The notes below the pieces were generated by a model. It was not told the DNA's origin and made no database searches. It was given only the letters and a program-made list of their open reading frames with translations. Of a stretch of 64,000 nt of DNA, positions 1 to 14,929 are shown in pieces; the first letter of the stretch is position 1; the number at the start of each line of letters is the position of its first letter. The translations under genes were made by a program, and so were the position numbers. The stretch spans positions 3,845,022 through 3,909,021 of the forward strand of contig NZ_LN851186.1 of the NCBI RefSeq assembly GCF_001243895.1, given 5' to 3'. Source of the DNA: Bacillus testis. Its GTDB lineage: Bacteria > Bacillota > Bacilli > Bacillales > DSM-1321.

Positions 1-27
1 CTCGGTATTCAGCCAATTTGCCACCAT
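1..27 (-). CDS. nuoH: NADH-quinone oxidoreductase subunit H, N-terminal fragment (partial)
   Basis: Only the first nine codons are inside the window, reading MVANWLNTE from an ATG at position 27. The nuoD stop TGA and this ATG share one base (TGATG), the usual sign of translational coupling. nuoH follows nuoD in Bacillaceae complex I operons and encodes the large membrane subunit next to the quinone site. The identification rests on position and coupling, because too little sequence is visible for a domain match. Confidence 0.5.
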
Positions 28-1127
28 CAGCCATCCACCTCCCCAAGCACAATATCGATTGCACCCAGAATGGCAATCAGGTTGGCGATATTTTCGCCTT
101 TCAACAGCTTCGGCAGTATTTGCAAATTGTAGAAAGACGGCCTCCGGAATTTGAGCCTGTACGGTTCTTTCTTCCCTTCGCTGGCGATATAACAGCCCAA
201 TTCTCCTCGCGGCGATTCAATCCGGACAAACGCTTCGCCTGCTGGAGGCTTTACAATCCGCGGCACCTTGCCAAGAATTGGTCCATCTGCAGGAAATTGT
301 TCGGCCGCCTGCTCGACGATCCGCAGCGACTGCTCTATTTCGTCCATCCGGCAATGGTAGCGGGCCCATGCGTCGCCCGTCTCATAAACCGGAATGTCGA
401 AATCGAACCGGTCATAAATGCTATACGGCTCATCCTTGCGCAAATCCCAATCGACCCCGGTACAACGGATATTCGCCCCGCTCAATGAATAGTTCAGCGC
501 TTCTTCTTTCGTATAGGCGCCGACCCCTTTTATTCTGTTAATAAAAATGTCGTTGCCAGTCACTAAATCATGGTATCCTGCCAGCTGTTCCCTCATATAG
601 GGGACAAAGGCCTTCACCTTATCGATCCAGCCGTCCGGCGCATCCCATTTCACTCCGCCGACCCTCATATAATTGAATGTCATTCTGGCTCCCGACAGTT
701 CGTTCAGCAGATTAAGAATCATTTCCCTTTCCCTGAACGCATAAAGAAACGGACTGATGGCCCCGATATCCAACAGATAGGTCCCCCACCAAACAAGATG
801 GCTAGAAATCCGCCCAAGTTCCATGGCCAACACTCGAAGGTATTCAGCCCTCTCGGGAATCTCTAGGCCCATCATCGTTTCCACCGCATGGCATAACACA
901 TAATTATTGGTCATGCCCGCCAGATAATCTAAACGGTCGGTATAAGGAATAATCTGTGTATACTGCAGGTTTTCAGCGATTTTTTCCGTGCCGCGGTGCA
1001 AATACCCGATCACCGGTGTAGCTTCGACAATCGTTTCTCCATCGATTTTCAGCACAAGGCGGAATACACCGTGTGTGCTTGGATGTTGGGGACCTACATT
1101 CAAAAGCATTTCTTCCGTGCGGATCAT
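27..1127 (-). CDS. nuoD: NADH-quinone oxidoreductase subunit D
   Basis: This 366-residue protein is the 49-kDa-type peripheral-arm subunit of complex I, which helps form the quinone-reduction site. The family N-terminus is present (NVGPQHPSTHG at residues 10–20, then GYLHRGTEK near 41–49), as is the C-terminal end AIDIVLGEVDG. The length is normal for the shorter Firmicutes form. A strong GGGAGGTG Shine–Dalgarno precedes the ATG. Four bases separate it from the end of nuoC, and its stop overlaps the nuoH start, so nuoA-B-C-D-H form one tightly packed operon. Bacillaceae complex I usually lacks the NADH-input subunits NuoEFG; whether they are absent here cannot be seen from this window. Confidence 0.97.
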   Translation of the reverse strand: MIRTEEMLLNVGPQHPSTHGVFRLVLKIDGETIVEATPVIGYLHRGTEKIAENLQYTQIIPYTDRLDYLAGMTNNYVLCHAVETMMGLEIPERAEYLRVLAMELGRISSHLVWWGTYLLDIGAISPFLYAFREREMILNLLNELSGARMTFNYMRVGGVKWDAPDGWIDKVKAFVPYMREQLAGYHDLVTGNDIFINRIKGVGAYTKEEALNYSLSGANIRCTGVDWDLRKDEPYSIYDRFDFDIPVYETGDAWARYHCRMDEIEQSLRIVEQAAEQFPADGPILGKVPRIVKPPAGEAFVRIESPRGELGCYIASEGKKEPYRLKFRRPSFYNLQILPKLLKGENIANLIAILGAIDIVLGEVDG

Positions 1128-1131
1128 TTAT

Positions 1132-1926
1132 TTACACCTCCCCATCATACGGTTCATAATCCTTTCTTAGCGGATGCCCCACCCAGTCCTCGCCAAGAAG
1201 CAGGCGTTTAAGGTTTGGATGATTGGTGAAGGTGATGCCCAAAAGGTCATACACCTCGCACTCCGGCCAATCAGCCCCCTTCCATAAAGATGAAAGAGTA
1301 GGTAAAACCGGATTATGGCGGTCGACTTTCACTTTTACGGCGACTGAGTGCCGGTATGTGGAAGAGCACAGCTGCACATAGACCTCAAAATGGTCGATGA
1401 AATCTGTTGCATGCAATTCAGCCAAATAATCAAACTGCATTTCCCCATCGTCTTTCAAGAAGGAAGCCAATGTATAGTAGTGCTCAGGTAAGGTTTCAAT
1501 GACAGGAAGATGCTTTGACAGCCGGTTGATGGCAGCCGAATGGATCGTTTCTTTGCCAAGCCGCTGTTCGATCCGCGCGATCATGCGATCCAAGGCCGGC
1601 TGATTGGGTGAAGGCACTCGTTCTTCCGCTGCTGTTTCCTTTTTTCTTTTGGCAGCGCGCTCTTTTGCCAACAGTGCCGCCTTCGCTTTGGCTTCCGCTA
1701 TTTTCTTGGCTTTTTCGGTTTCTGCTTGCAAGTCAGGATCGGTGGTTGTTTTTGTGGTTTCTTCTATGGGTTTGACCGATATCTGTTCTGTTGGAGCTCC
1801 CTTATGCGGTTGATGAAGGTTATCTTCTTTTGAAGGAATCGTTTCTTGGGATGAGGGCAATGTTTGGTTGGGATTAATGGGTTCAATGGTTGCCGATGGT
1901 TGCTGAGACAGTTGCTTTTCTTTCAC
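1132..1926 (-). CDS. nuoC: NADH-quinone oxidoreductase subunit C with long N-terminal extension
   Basis: The C-terminal part, about residues 110–264, is the 30-kDa-type NuoC domain of the complex I peripheral arm, with the signature region around DWPECEVYDLLGITF and a KDYEPYDGEV tail. The first 110 residues are an added low-complexity segment: a Pro/Gln/Thr-rich stretch, then an Ala/Lys/Glu-rich run (about 65–100) that looks helical and strongly charged. Related extensions occur in some other Bacillaceae NuoC proteins; their role is not known to me. The gene starts at GTG, immediately after the nuoB stop, with a GGTGATG Shine–Dalgarno inside the end of nuoB. It lies between nuoB and nuoD in the operon. 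Confidence 0.95.
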   Translation of the reverse strand: MKEKQLSQQPSATIEPINPNQTLPSSQETIPSKEDNLHQPHKGAPTEQISVKPIEETTKTTTDPDLQAETEKAKKIAEAKAKAALLAKERAAKRKKETAAEERVPSPNQPALDRMIARIEQRLGKETIHSAAINRLSKHLPVIETLPEHYYTLASFLKDDGEMQFDYLAELHATDFIDHFEVYVQLCSSTYRHSVAVKVKVDRHNPVLPTLSSLWKGADWPECEVYDLLGITFTNHPNLKRLLLGEDWVGHPLRKDYEPYDGEV

Positions 1927-1928
1927 TT

Positions 1929-2441
1929 TTACATCACCCGCTTTCCATGCTTGGCTTCATAGCGGATTTTTTCACGGAGCTTATTGATTCCATACATTAG
2001 GGCAGCCGGATTCGGCGGGCATCCCGGTATATAGACATCGACCGGCACAATCTGGTCGACTCCTTTCACTACACTGTATGAATAAACATACGGTCCCCCG
2101 GCTGTGGCGCAAGAGCCCATGGCAATGACCCATTTCGGCTCCGGCATTTGGTCATAGAGCCTACGGATGATAGGGGCCATTTTCTTCGTGACAGTCCCGG
2201 AGACAATCATGACATCCGACTGGCGCGGCGAGGTGCGGAAGAAGGAACCAAACCGATCCAGATCATAATGGGAAGCCCCTACTCCCATCATTTCGATGGC
2301 GCAGCAGGCCAGTCCAAAAGTCATCGGCCACAGAGAATTGCTCCTTGCCCATCCTTTCACTTGTTCCAATGTGGCGAGAAAGACATTCTGCCGCAGTTCT
2401 TTCATCTCTTGCTGAGTAATGCCGTCCAATTTCAAGTCCAT
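1929..2441 (-). CDS. nuoB: NADH-quinone oxidoreductase subunit B
   Basis: NuoB binds the terminal 4Fe-4S cluster N2 of complex I, which hands electrons to quinone. I place the start at the ATG at 2441, giving 170 residues beginning MDLKLDG, because an AGAAGGTG Shine–Dalgarno stands just upstream. A longer open frame to 2552 runs into nuoA and has no family similarity. The four expected cysteine ligands are visible: the pair at about 46–47 ([10 protein letters not shown]), Cys111 (MGSCATAGG) and Cys141 (IPGCPPNP). The start overlaps the end of nuoA by about 10 bases, indicating translational coupling. Confidence 0.96.
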   Translation of the reverse strand: MDLKLDGITQQEMKELRQNVFLATLEQVKGWARSNSLWPMTFGLACCAIEMMGVGASHYDLDRFGSFFRTSPRQSDVMIVSGTVTKKMAPIIRRLYDQMPEPKWVIAMGSCATAGGPYVYSYSVVKGVDQIVPVDVYIPGCPPNPAALMYGINKLREKIRYEAKHGKRVM

Positions 2442-2806
2442 TTCAGCACCTTCTTTTTCCATGCATATATTAGTCCAATAAGCAACACGGCCACAAAAAG
2501 CATCATTTCTATCAAGGCAAACAATCCTAGCTGATCGAATGCTACTGCCCACGGATAGAGAAAAACGGTTTCCACGTCAAAAATGACGAACAACAAGGCA
2601 AACATATAATAGCGGACATTAAATTGGCCCCTTGAATCTTGAAACGGCTCAATTCCGCTCTCGTAGGTCGTATACTTCTCCGCTGAAGGCTTGTAGGGCC
2701 TTAACCATTTGCCGATAAAAAGGGCAACCACAGGCAGTAATACACCCAGACATAAGAAAATCAGCACAATGACATAATTATTCTGGTAAACGTGCAATGA
2801 ATCCAT
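2432..2806 (-). CDS. nuoA: NADH-quinone oxidoreductase subunit A
   Basis: This is the 124-residue membrane subunit of complex I and the first gene of the operon. Three transmembrane helices are clear (about residues 10–32, 65–86 and 92–113). The conserved loop between helices 1 and 2 contains [21 protein letters not shown] strong AAGGGGGAGTG Shine–Dalgarno precedes the ATG. The atp terminator ends 116 bases upstream, so the nuo operon should have its own promoter between 2807 and 2920. I could not settle on convincing -35 and -10 boxes there. Confidence 0.96.
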   Translation of the reverse strand: MDSLHVYQNNYVIVLIFLCLGVLLPVVALFIGKWLRPYKPSAEKYTTYESGIEPFQDSRGQFNVRYYMFALLFVIFDVETVFLYPWAVAFDQLGLFALIEMMLFVAVLLIGLIYAWKKKVLKWT

Positions 2807-2921
2807 GCCACTCCCCCTTGTTTACTATCAAAACCCAATCCGTCCTTATACAAGCATATTAGACGGGTGCCTATTTTATTTATAGAATTTCTTTTTGTCG
2901 GCAAAAACGAAAAAACAGCAC

Positions 2922-2952
2922 AAAAAAAAGCCTGCATGTTTCCATGCAGACT
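2922..2952 (-). terminator. Rho-independent terminator of the atp operon
   Basis: A 10-bp inverted repeat (AGTCTGCATG / CATGCAGGCT on the minus strand) with a GAAA tetraloop is followed by eight T residues. It lies just after the atpC stop codon and separates the atp operon from nuo. Confidence 0.9.
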
Positions 2953-2960
2953 TTCCTTAT

Positions 2961-5737
<2,777 letters not shown>

Positions 5738-5767
5738 TCACCACCCTTTTTCCATTAGTTAAAGATC

Positions 5768-7291
<1,524 letters not shown>

Positions 7292-7300
7292 CTACGATTG

Positions 7301-8379
<1,079 letters not shown>

Positions 8380-8435
8380 TTATTCACGTATGATATCGTA
8401 ACATTCATTTACTGAATTCTAATTTTCTGCTCTAA

Positions 8436-8506
8436 GGCCCTTGATCAAAGGCCAGTGACTCTGAAAACAATAAAGGAAGGCGAAGTCTATTGGTATCAGC
8501 TTCGCC
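8436..8506 (-). promoter_or_regulatory. Two hairpins in the atpE–atpF spacer
   Basis: The atpE–atpF spacer is the largest gap inside the operon. It holds a palindrome at 8436–8453 (GGCC, TTGATCAA core, GGCC) and a stem of seven pairs at 8479–8506 (GGCGAAG / CTTCGCC). Neither is followed by a strong T-run on the minus strand. They are placed where they could stabilise the upstream atpE message or mark an RNA-processing point, which would help make the many c subunits needed per enzyme. This role is inferred. Confidence 0.45.
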
Positions 8507-8526
8507 ATTGTACCTTTAACAAACAA

Positions 8527-8763
<237 letters not shown>

Positions 8764-8798
8764 TTAATGTTTAAAATTTTTTACATCATTGTATATAA

Positions 8799-9515
<717 letters not shown>

Positions 9516-9911
9516 TCACCTCTCTTCCTCGTAATTGACTTTAGTTTCATGGATAATGAAAATTATAATTATGACAACTGTCGCTGTCACTAATCCCAAT
9601 ACTGTGCCGATGATGCTTATTTGCTCAGGATAACGCAAAGCAATCAACGTGGCTAGAATGGCCGATGCATACCTGGAAGCACTTCCGACAGAGCGGGCTT
9701 TTTTCCCCATAGCGGCAACCTCGCCGATTTTTATGGATCGTCTGGCAAGCAGCCATAAGTTGAATAACCCCACGGTTGTTCCCAAAATCAATCCGGCAAA
9801 AACAGCCTGATAGTTCGTGAAACCCCAGCCTAACACATACAGAGCTAATAGATAGAGTATGTACTTTAGCTGCCTTTTAAACATATATTGTATATCTGGC
9901 ATATTCTTCAA
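9516..9911 (-). CDS. atpI: ATP synthase protein I
   Basis: This is a small membrane protein of 131 residues with about four transmembrane helices (near 15–32, 35–55, 70–92 and 95–117). It starts the atp operon as in other Bacillus. AtpI proteins are not part of the finished enzyme; they are thought to assist c-ring assembly and, in some species, magnesium uptake. Assignment rests on position and membrane topology, since the family is poorly conserved in sequence. Confidence 0.88.
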   Translation of the reverse strand: MKNMPDIQYMFKRQLKYILYLLALYVLGWGFTNYQAVFAGLILGTTVGLFNLWLLARRSIKIGEVAAMGKKARSVGSASRYASAILATLIALRYPEQISIIGTVLGLVTATVVIIIIFIIHETKVNYEEER

Positions 9912-10237
9912 TCTTCTCCCCGGTTATCGTCTTTTGAAGGTTATACTTTGGACCCAAAAGCCTCACGTGCCACTTTCAAAAGGATGCACATAATAAAAAT
10001 AGCATCTCGGCTGCAATATCAAATTTGACTACTTTCACCGAAAACGCCTACCTATCAGTACATATTACCTATCGTTCGAGACATTGAAAGAAGCAAGAAC
10101 ACCGTAAAGCCAACAACTTCTTCACGCTATCTTGCAGTATGAAAAGGCATTCATTTACCAAAGTTGCCAACATGGGTAAGTTAGAAAAAAGGTTGTACAA
10201 AATTTTTAGAATACCCTATCAATTTATACCCTAAGTA

Positions 10238-10266
10238 ATAATACAATAGCAGATATAGGTTGTCAA
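10238..10266 (-). promoter_or_regulatory. Sigma-A promoter of the atp operon
   Basis: On the minus strand a perfect -35 TTGACA (10266–10261), a 17-base spacer and a -10 TATTAT (10243–10238) form an excellent vegetative promoter. The predicted start near 10231 gives a leader of about 320 bases before atpI. Confidence 0.8.
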
Positions 10267-10321
10267 TGAAAGGATGTAGAAATTTGCCATATTCCCAAGG
10301 GTTTCGCCGCTAAGTTCATAA

Positions 10322-10342
10322 AACGCTCAAAATGAAAGCGTT
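10322..10342 (-). terminator. Probable terminator of the subtilase gene
   Basis: A short stem (AACGCT / AGCGTT) is followed by TTTT on the minus strand, five bases after the stop codon. The stem is only six pairs, so termination may be moderate. Confidence 0.55.
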
Positions 10343-10347
10343 CCTTT

Positions 10348-12567
10348 TTACCGGATCAGAATGTATTTATAAAACTCATCCCTGCGGCCGTCTTTCTCCA
10401 ACAGAACGGCAGCCCGGTACAAGCCCTTTTGGAAGGAAGCCTTCTGTCTGATTTCCCTTTCAACCAGGCCTTTCGGCACCTTATATGCCCGGTCCAAAAA
10501 ACCGGCAAAACGGAAGGTGTCATAGTCATACAACGCAATGCTCAATTCATCGGCACCCGATGGCAGGTACATTTCATAACGGTAGACGCCCTTCTGCTGC
10601 AAACCGCTGAAATGGAAGCCCATCATGCGCGGGTGCCCCGGCTCCTCATTCATGTACAGGTACGGGATATGCAGGCGTTTGGTGTTCTCGTACAGTTCTA
10701 AATATCCATCATATATCCCCTGTTTCAATTCCTCTGGATGCACTGTTAATCCTAGCACAATTTTTTTCTTTTCTTTCGGCCGCAATGTGAACTTTCTGGG
10801 AAGATGCCAGTCCAGCCCCGATTGGACAGGAGGAAGTGTAAAGGAATAATGCTTCGTCACCGGAGATCCGTTTTCAATTGTGATTGTTTGTTCGTGTTCA
10901 CCCGAATTATATGTACGATTGAACAGCCCAAATGTTACGGAGCTTGGATAGAGAAATGTATCAGCACGGACTGCCTCATCGATCTGGATGCGCCCCGCTC
11001 CCTGCTCGTAGGTCTTGTACCTTTTTCCCTCTTCATTTTTCAGGATCTTTGCAGTTGTCATAATGGCCGACTTAATCTGATGCGGCTTCCAATCAGGATG
11101 TGCCTGTTTCAGTAGAGCGGCTGCTCCTGTTATATGGGGAGCTGCCATACTTGTCCCTTGCAGGAGCAAGTACCCGTCCGGCACAGTACTGTCAATATCT
11201 ATTCCTGGGGCTACCACATCAGGCTTTATCTCCCAGTTGACTGTAACAGGCCCGCGCGAGCTGAAATCAGCAATCAAATCCTGCTTAACTCGAAAAACGG
11301 TGTTAATGGCAAGCGCTTCCTTTATGTGGCTTTTCAGCCATAGTCCATCTTCCCTGCTAATGGAAACGGCTGGTATGCCTGTGTTCTTCACGGTTCCACC
11401 CACAAAACTCCCTTTGTCGTTATTGTAGATAATCACACCTAACGCACCGTAACGTTCTGCTTGCCTCACCTTTTCGTATAGCGTTTTCTTGCCTCTTTGA
11501 ATAAGAGCTATTTTTCCTTTAGCGTGGCGGAGTTCCTTTCCATCTCCATCTTTGCCATCGACGAGCGCAAAGCTTGACCGATCCTCCCATACAGCGGCAC
11601 CCAAAATCTGTTGCAACGGAATTTCTCTCCTTGTACTACCCAATCCGGCCAACAAATAGGGCCGATGGGAAGGCGGAGAGGAAGCGCCTACAGAAATCGC
11701 TTTCGAAGCAGTGCCGGGAGATCCGACAGACCAGACGTCCGGACCAGAATTACCCGATGAAACAACCGCAGTGATCCCATAGCCGACCGCCGCGTTCAAT
11801 GCTTCCGCCACCGGCAGATCAGGCGCATTGACAGGACTGCCCAAGGACAGATTGATGATGTCCATTTTATCTTTGATGGCCATCTCGATGGCTGTTATGA
11901 CACTTTCTGTATCTCCTGATCCTCCGGGTCCCAAAGCCCGATATGCATACAGTTCGACATCCGGAGCCACACCCATTTTCTTTCCGTTGGCAGCGATTAC
12001 GCCGGCCACATGTGTGCCATGGAGCGTCGCTCTTTCAGAAGAACCTTTGGTCTCCATCGGATCATTATCCAGGTCGATTGCATCCCTTCCCCCTTTATAG
12101 GCCCTGCTCAAATCCGGGTGATTGTAATCAATCCCTGTATCTATGACGCCTACCTTTACACCCTTGCCCGTCAGCCTTTGGTTCTTGGTATCGTACATTC
12201 CTCTGACCGTGTCCGTTCCGATAAAAGGGACACTATCAGCAGCGGCATGGCGATAGGTCGTAACATCATATAGGTTATTTCCCTGTTTAAGCCGTTTTCT
12301 CAATGCCAAGAGGGCGGAACGGCTTCCTTCTATTGAAAATCCCCGGATGGAAGCGTGGTATTCCCGGCGAATATGCAACCCGGGAAACTGCTTCACCTGC
12401 TCCATTATTGCTTGCCTGTCATTTTCGGAATGGTACATCACAATCATGACAGTTGACTTGCCTGTACCTTTTTTCCGATATTCTTGATAAGCTCCCGCCT
12501 CATCAGGTTTATATGCCCAAACTGTAATAAGAACGCATATTAATAGAAGAAACTTATTTTTGCCCAT
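10348..12567 (-). CDS. Secreted subtilisin-like serine protease (S8 family, Vpr-like)
   Basis: The start at 12567 (MGKNKFLLLICVLITVWAY, 739 residues) follows a GGGAGGG Shine–Dalgarno; the frame is open 18 codons further but without a better site. A signal peptide of about 25 residues is followed by an inhibitor-I9-type propeptide (about 35–110). The catalytic triad is intact: Asp143 (VIDTGIDYNHPD), His183 (HGTHVAG) and Ser473 (GTSMAAPH), with the oxyanion-hole Asn273. A PA domain is inserted at about 335–425, and a beta-rich C-terminal region follows, as in Bacillus Vpr. No cell-wall anchor is visible, so it is probably released. It has its own terminator and lies between the atp operon and mnaA, a position not used for a protease in B. 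subtilis. Confidence 0.93.
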   Translation of the reverse strand: MGKNKFLLLICVLITVWAYKPDEAGAYQEYRKKGTGKSTVMIVMYHSENDRQAIMEQVKQFPGLHIRREYHASIRGFSIEGSRSALLALRKRLKQGNNLYDVTTYRHAAADSVPFIGTDTVRGMYDTKNQRLTGKGVKVGVIDTGIDYNHPDLSRAYKGGRDAIDLDNDPMETKGSSERATLHGTHVAGVIAANGKKMGVAPDVELYAYRALGPGGSGDTESVITAIEMAIKDKMDIINLSLGSPVNAPDLPVAEALNAAVGYGITAVVSSGNSGPDVWSVGSPGTASKAISVGASSPPSHRPYLLAGLGSTRREIPLQQILGAAVWEDRSSFALVDGKDGDGKELRHAKGKIALIQRGKKTLYEKVRQAERYGALGVIIYNNDKGSFVGGTVKNTGIPAVSISREDGLWLKSHIKEALAINTVFRVKQDLIADFSSRGPVTVNWEIKPDVVAPGIDIDSTVPDGYLLLQGTSMAAPHITGAAALLKQAHPDWKPHQIKSAIMTTAKILKNEEGKRYKTYEQGAGRIQIDEAVRADTFLYPSSVTFGLFNRTYNSGEHEQTITIENGSPVTKHYSFTLPPVQSGLDWHLPRKFTLRPKEKKKIVLGLTVHPEELKQGIYDGYLELYENTKRLHIPYLYMNEEPGHPRMMGFHFSGLQQKGVYRYEMYLPSGADELSIALYDYDTFRFAGFLDRAYKVPKGLVEREIRQKASFQKGLYRAAVLLEKDGRRDEFYKYILIR

Positions 12568-12649
12568 ATTATCCCTCCCATTTTTATCTTGTTCCTTTTG
12601 TTTGAATCTATGCATCATCACCCGGCCGCCTTTTAGATGATCGAAACAA

Positions 12650-12683
12650 AAGAAAAAGCACCGTCCACGGATGAACGGTGCTT
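12650..12683 (-). terminator. Terminator of mnaA
   Basis: A nine-pair stem (AAGCACCGT / ACGGTGCTT) followed by a T-run on the minus strand lies 14 bases beyond the mnaA stop codon. Confidence 0.85.
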
Positions 12684-12696
12684 AAAAAATGGTTTC

Positions 12697-13848
12697 TTAT
12701 TTCACTGGATTATATGGCTTTGGCGCTTCTTCTGTTTGTTTGAAGTAGTAACGGATCGCTTCGGCAATTCGCTTCGATGCATGGCCGTCGCCGTATGGAT
12801 TGGCCGCATGTGCCATAGCTTCATATGCTTCTTTGTTAGTAAGCAATTCTTTCGCCATACTGTATATCGTTTCTTCTTCTGTTCCGGCCAGTTTAAGCGT
12901 ACCAGCCTCAATCCCTTCCGGACGTTCGGTTGTATCACGCAAAACAAGCACAGGTACAGCCAAGGACGGTGCCTCTTCCTGAACGCCGCCTGAATCTGTC
13001 AGAATCAAATGCGCACGGGATGCGAAGTTATGGAAGTCATACACATCCAATGGTTCGATCAACTGGATACGCGGATCATTCCCCAGTACTTCATCGGCAA
13101 TTTCCCGGACTACCGGATTTAAGTGTACCGGATAAACGACTTGGACATCATCATGTTCATCGACCAAACGCTTCACAGCGCGGAACATATTGCGCATCGG
13201 TTCGCCGAGGTTTTCACGGCGGTGGGCAGTCAGCAAGATCAGGCGGTCATCCCCAAGCTTGTCCAACACCGGATGGCTGTATTCTTCTTTGACAGTGGTA
13301 GATAAGGCATCAATCGCCGTGTTTCCGGTAATGAAGATGCTATCTTCCTTTTTATTCTCATCCAATAAGTTCTGTGCCGCTTTTGGCGTTGGCGCGAAAT
13401 GCAGGTCTGCCATAACGCCGGTCAATTGACGGTTCATTTCCTCAGGGAATGGAGAATATTTATTCCAAGTACGCAGGCCTGCTTCTACATGGCCTACTAC
13501 AATTTGATTATAAAAGGCTGCCAATGCCGCGATGAAAGTAGTCGTAGTATCCCCATGAACAAGGACAATGTCAGGCTTCACTTCTTTCATGACTTTGTCC
13601 AATCCTTCCAAGCCGCGGGTCGTCACGTCAATTAACGTTTGGCGGTCCTTCATTATGTTCAGATCGTGATCAGGTTGAATCGAGAAAATTTCCAACACTT
13701 GATCCAGCATTTGGCGGTGTTGAGCAGTTACGGTTACGATTGATTCAAAATGCTGTGATTGATTTTGAAGTTCTAAGACTAGTGGTGCCATTTTGATAGC
13801 TTCAGGTCTTGTCCCGAAGATTGTCATTACCTTTATGCGCTGGCTCAT
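12697..13848 (-). CDS. mnaA: UDP-N-acetylglucosamine 2-epimerase (non-hydrolysing)
   Basis: This enzyme interconverts UDP-GlcNAc and UDP-ManNAc, feeding teichoic-acid linkage units and other wall polymers. The 383-residue protein starts with the family signature VMTIFGTRPEAIKMAPLV. It contains VVGHVEAGLRTWNKYSPFPE and the nucleotide-binding region LTDSGGVQEEAPSL near residues 288–301, including the conserved Glu. It is 18 bases downstream of upp, the same order as in B. subtilis, and ends at a strong terminator. Confidence 0.95.
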   Translation of the reverse strand: MSQRIKVMTIFGTRPEAIKMAPLVLELQNQSQHFESIVTVTAQHRQMLDQVLEIFSIQPDHDLNIMKDRQTLIDVTTRGLEGLDKVMKEVKPDIVLVHGDTTTTFIAALAAFYNQIVVGHVEAGLRTWNKYSPFPEEMNRQLTGVMADLHFAPTPKAAQNLLDENKKEDSIFITGNTAIDALSTTVKEEYSHPVLDKLGDDRLILLTAHRRENLGEPMRNMFRAVKRLVDEHDDVQVVYPVHLNPVVREIADEVLGNDPRIQLIEPLDVYDFHNFASRAHLILTDSGGVQEEAPSLAVPVLVLRDTTERPEGIEAGTLKLAGTEEETIYSMAKELLTNKEAYEAMAHAANPYGDGHASKRIAEAIRYYFKQTEEAPKPYNPVK

Positions 13849-13866
13849 GTTTATCCCCTTTTCCTC

Positions 13867-14496
13867 TTATTTAGTGCCGAATAGACGGTCTCCTGCATCT
13901 CCCAATCCAGGGACGATATATCCTTTTTCATTCAGCTTTTCATCAAGTGCAGCGATGTAGATATCCACATCAGGATGCGCTTCCTTCAAAGCGTCCACAC
14001 CTTCTGGAGCAGCAATCAAGCACATGAATTTAATGTTCTTGCCGCCTCGTTTTTTCAATGAATTGATCGCTTCGATCGCAGAACCGCCTGTTGCAAGCAT
14101 CGGGTCTACTACGATAAAATCTCTTTCTTCAATGTCGCTTGGCAGCTTCACGTAATATTCAACAGGTTTCAACGTTTTAGGATCTCTGTATAGACCGATA
14201 TGTCCCACTTTTGCAGCAGGAATCAGCTTAAGGATGCCATCCACCATTCCAATGCCTGCACGCAGGATTGGCACGATGCCTAATTTTTTCCCTGAAAGTA
14301 TTTTGGATTTAGACACTTCTACAGGTGTCTCTACATCCACTTCTTCCAATGGAAGATCGCGGGTGATTTCGAATGCCATCAATGTGGCAACTTCGTCAAC
14401 TAGTTCACGGAATTCTTTTGTTCCAGTCGCTTTATCGCGAATGTATGTTAGTTTGTGCTGAATTAATGGGTGATCGAATACATAAACCTTAGTCAT
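13867..14496 (-). CDS. upp: Uracil phosphoribosyltransferase
   Basis: This pyrimidine-salvage enzyme makes UMP from uracil and PRPP. The 209-residue protein has the PRPP-binding motif in [12 protein letters not shown] (about 128–139) and the C-terminal uracil-recognition segment [14 protein letters not shown] strong AAAAGGAGCGAT Shine–Dalgarno precedes the ATG. It lies just upstream of mnaA, as in B. subtilis, and a plausible promoter is 55–85 bases upstream. Confidence 0.97.
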   Translation of the reverse strand: MTKVYVFDHPLIQHKLTYIRDKATGTKEFRELVDEVATLMAFEITRDLPLEEVDVETPVEVSKSKILSGKKLGIVPILRAGIGMVDGILKLIPAAKVGHIGLYRDPKTLKPVEYYVKLPSDIEERDFIVVDPMLATGGSAIEAINSLKKRGGKNIKFMCLIAAPEGVDALKEAHPDVDIYIAALDEKLNEKGYIVPGLGDAGDRLFGTK

Positions 14497-14551
14497 GAAG
14501 GATCGCTCCTTTTCTTATTTTAGATTCTTAGGAAATCGCACACTTCTGTTC

Positions 14552-14581
14552 ATTCTACATTAAAAAGCCTGTATGTAGCAA
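14552..14581 (-). promoter_or_regulatory. upp: Candidate promoter of upp
   Basis: On the minus strand, -35 TTGCTA (14581–14576), an 18-base spacer and -10 TAGAAT (14557–14552) stand about 55 bases upstream of the upp start. The match is moderate. Confidence 0.4.
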
Positions 14582-14741
14582 TACACTTGCTAAAGTGTCG
14601 CTAAGATGACAATGCTTCAACGTCATTATACCCCGGATGTCCCGCTCTTCTGTACGGTATATTTTTTTCTCTCTTTTTTGGAAATAAAAATAATCCTTTT
14701 CACTTTTAAAAATGATCATTTCTCTCTTCTCTATTTCAAAT

Positions 14742-14801
14742 GGTCATCTTAGGTACGGTATATTTTTTGTGCGGCCGGTCATCTTAGGTACGGTATATTT
14801 T
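14742..14801. repeat. 35-bp tandem duplication with 25-bp identical core
   Basis: A 25-base sequence beginning GGTCATCTTAGG and ending GGTATATTTT occurs at 14742–14766 and again, identically, at 14777–14801, a period of 35 bases. A third, shorter copy of its end (TACGGTATATTTTTT) lies at 14653–14667. Confidence 0.8.
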
Positions 14802-14886
14802 CGAAAGGAATACTATACTTTTTTAATACGGACACCTTTACCCCTTTTGGCAAAAGGCCTGCCTTCCATGCCCTCTTTCCTGCACA

Positions 14887-14916
14887 AGAAAAAGACCGCC
14901 AACATGATGGCAGTCT
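14887..14916 (-). terminator. Terminator of glyA
   Basis: A nine-pair stem (AGACTGCCA / TGGCGGTCT) followed by TTTTTC on the minus strand lies 13 bases after the glyA stop. Confidence 0.85.
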
Positions 14917-14929
14917 CTTGTCTATTTCA

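Larger units (their letters stand above)
9912..10347. other. Gene-free interval: atp promoter, long leader and subtilase terminator
   Basis: No convincing gene lies here. The right part holds the subtilase terminator (10322–10342) and the atp promoter (10238–10266). The remaining 320 bases would be an untranslated leader in front of atpI. I see no known riboswitch pattern in it. Confidence 0.6.
14497..14929. other. Gene-free interval with tandem repeats between upp and glyA
   Basis: No gene is visible. It contains the upp promoter, a three-copy TACGGTATATTTT motif (one pair forming a 35-base tandem duplication), a 12-base palindrome AAATGATCATTT at 14710–14721 and the glyA terminator. Confidence 0.6.

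Noticed and set aside
10332..10345. cre-like TGAAAGCGTTCC sequence behind the subtilase
   Set aside because: It forms part of the terminator stem and misses the final CA half of the consensus.
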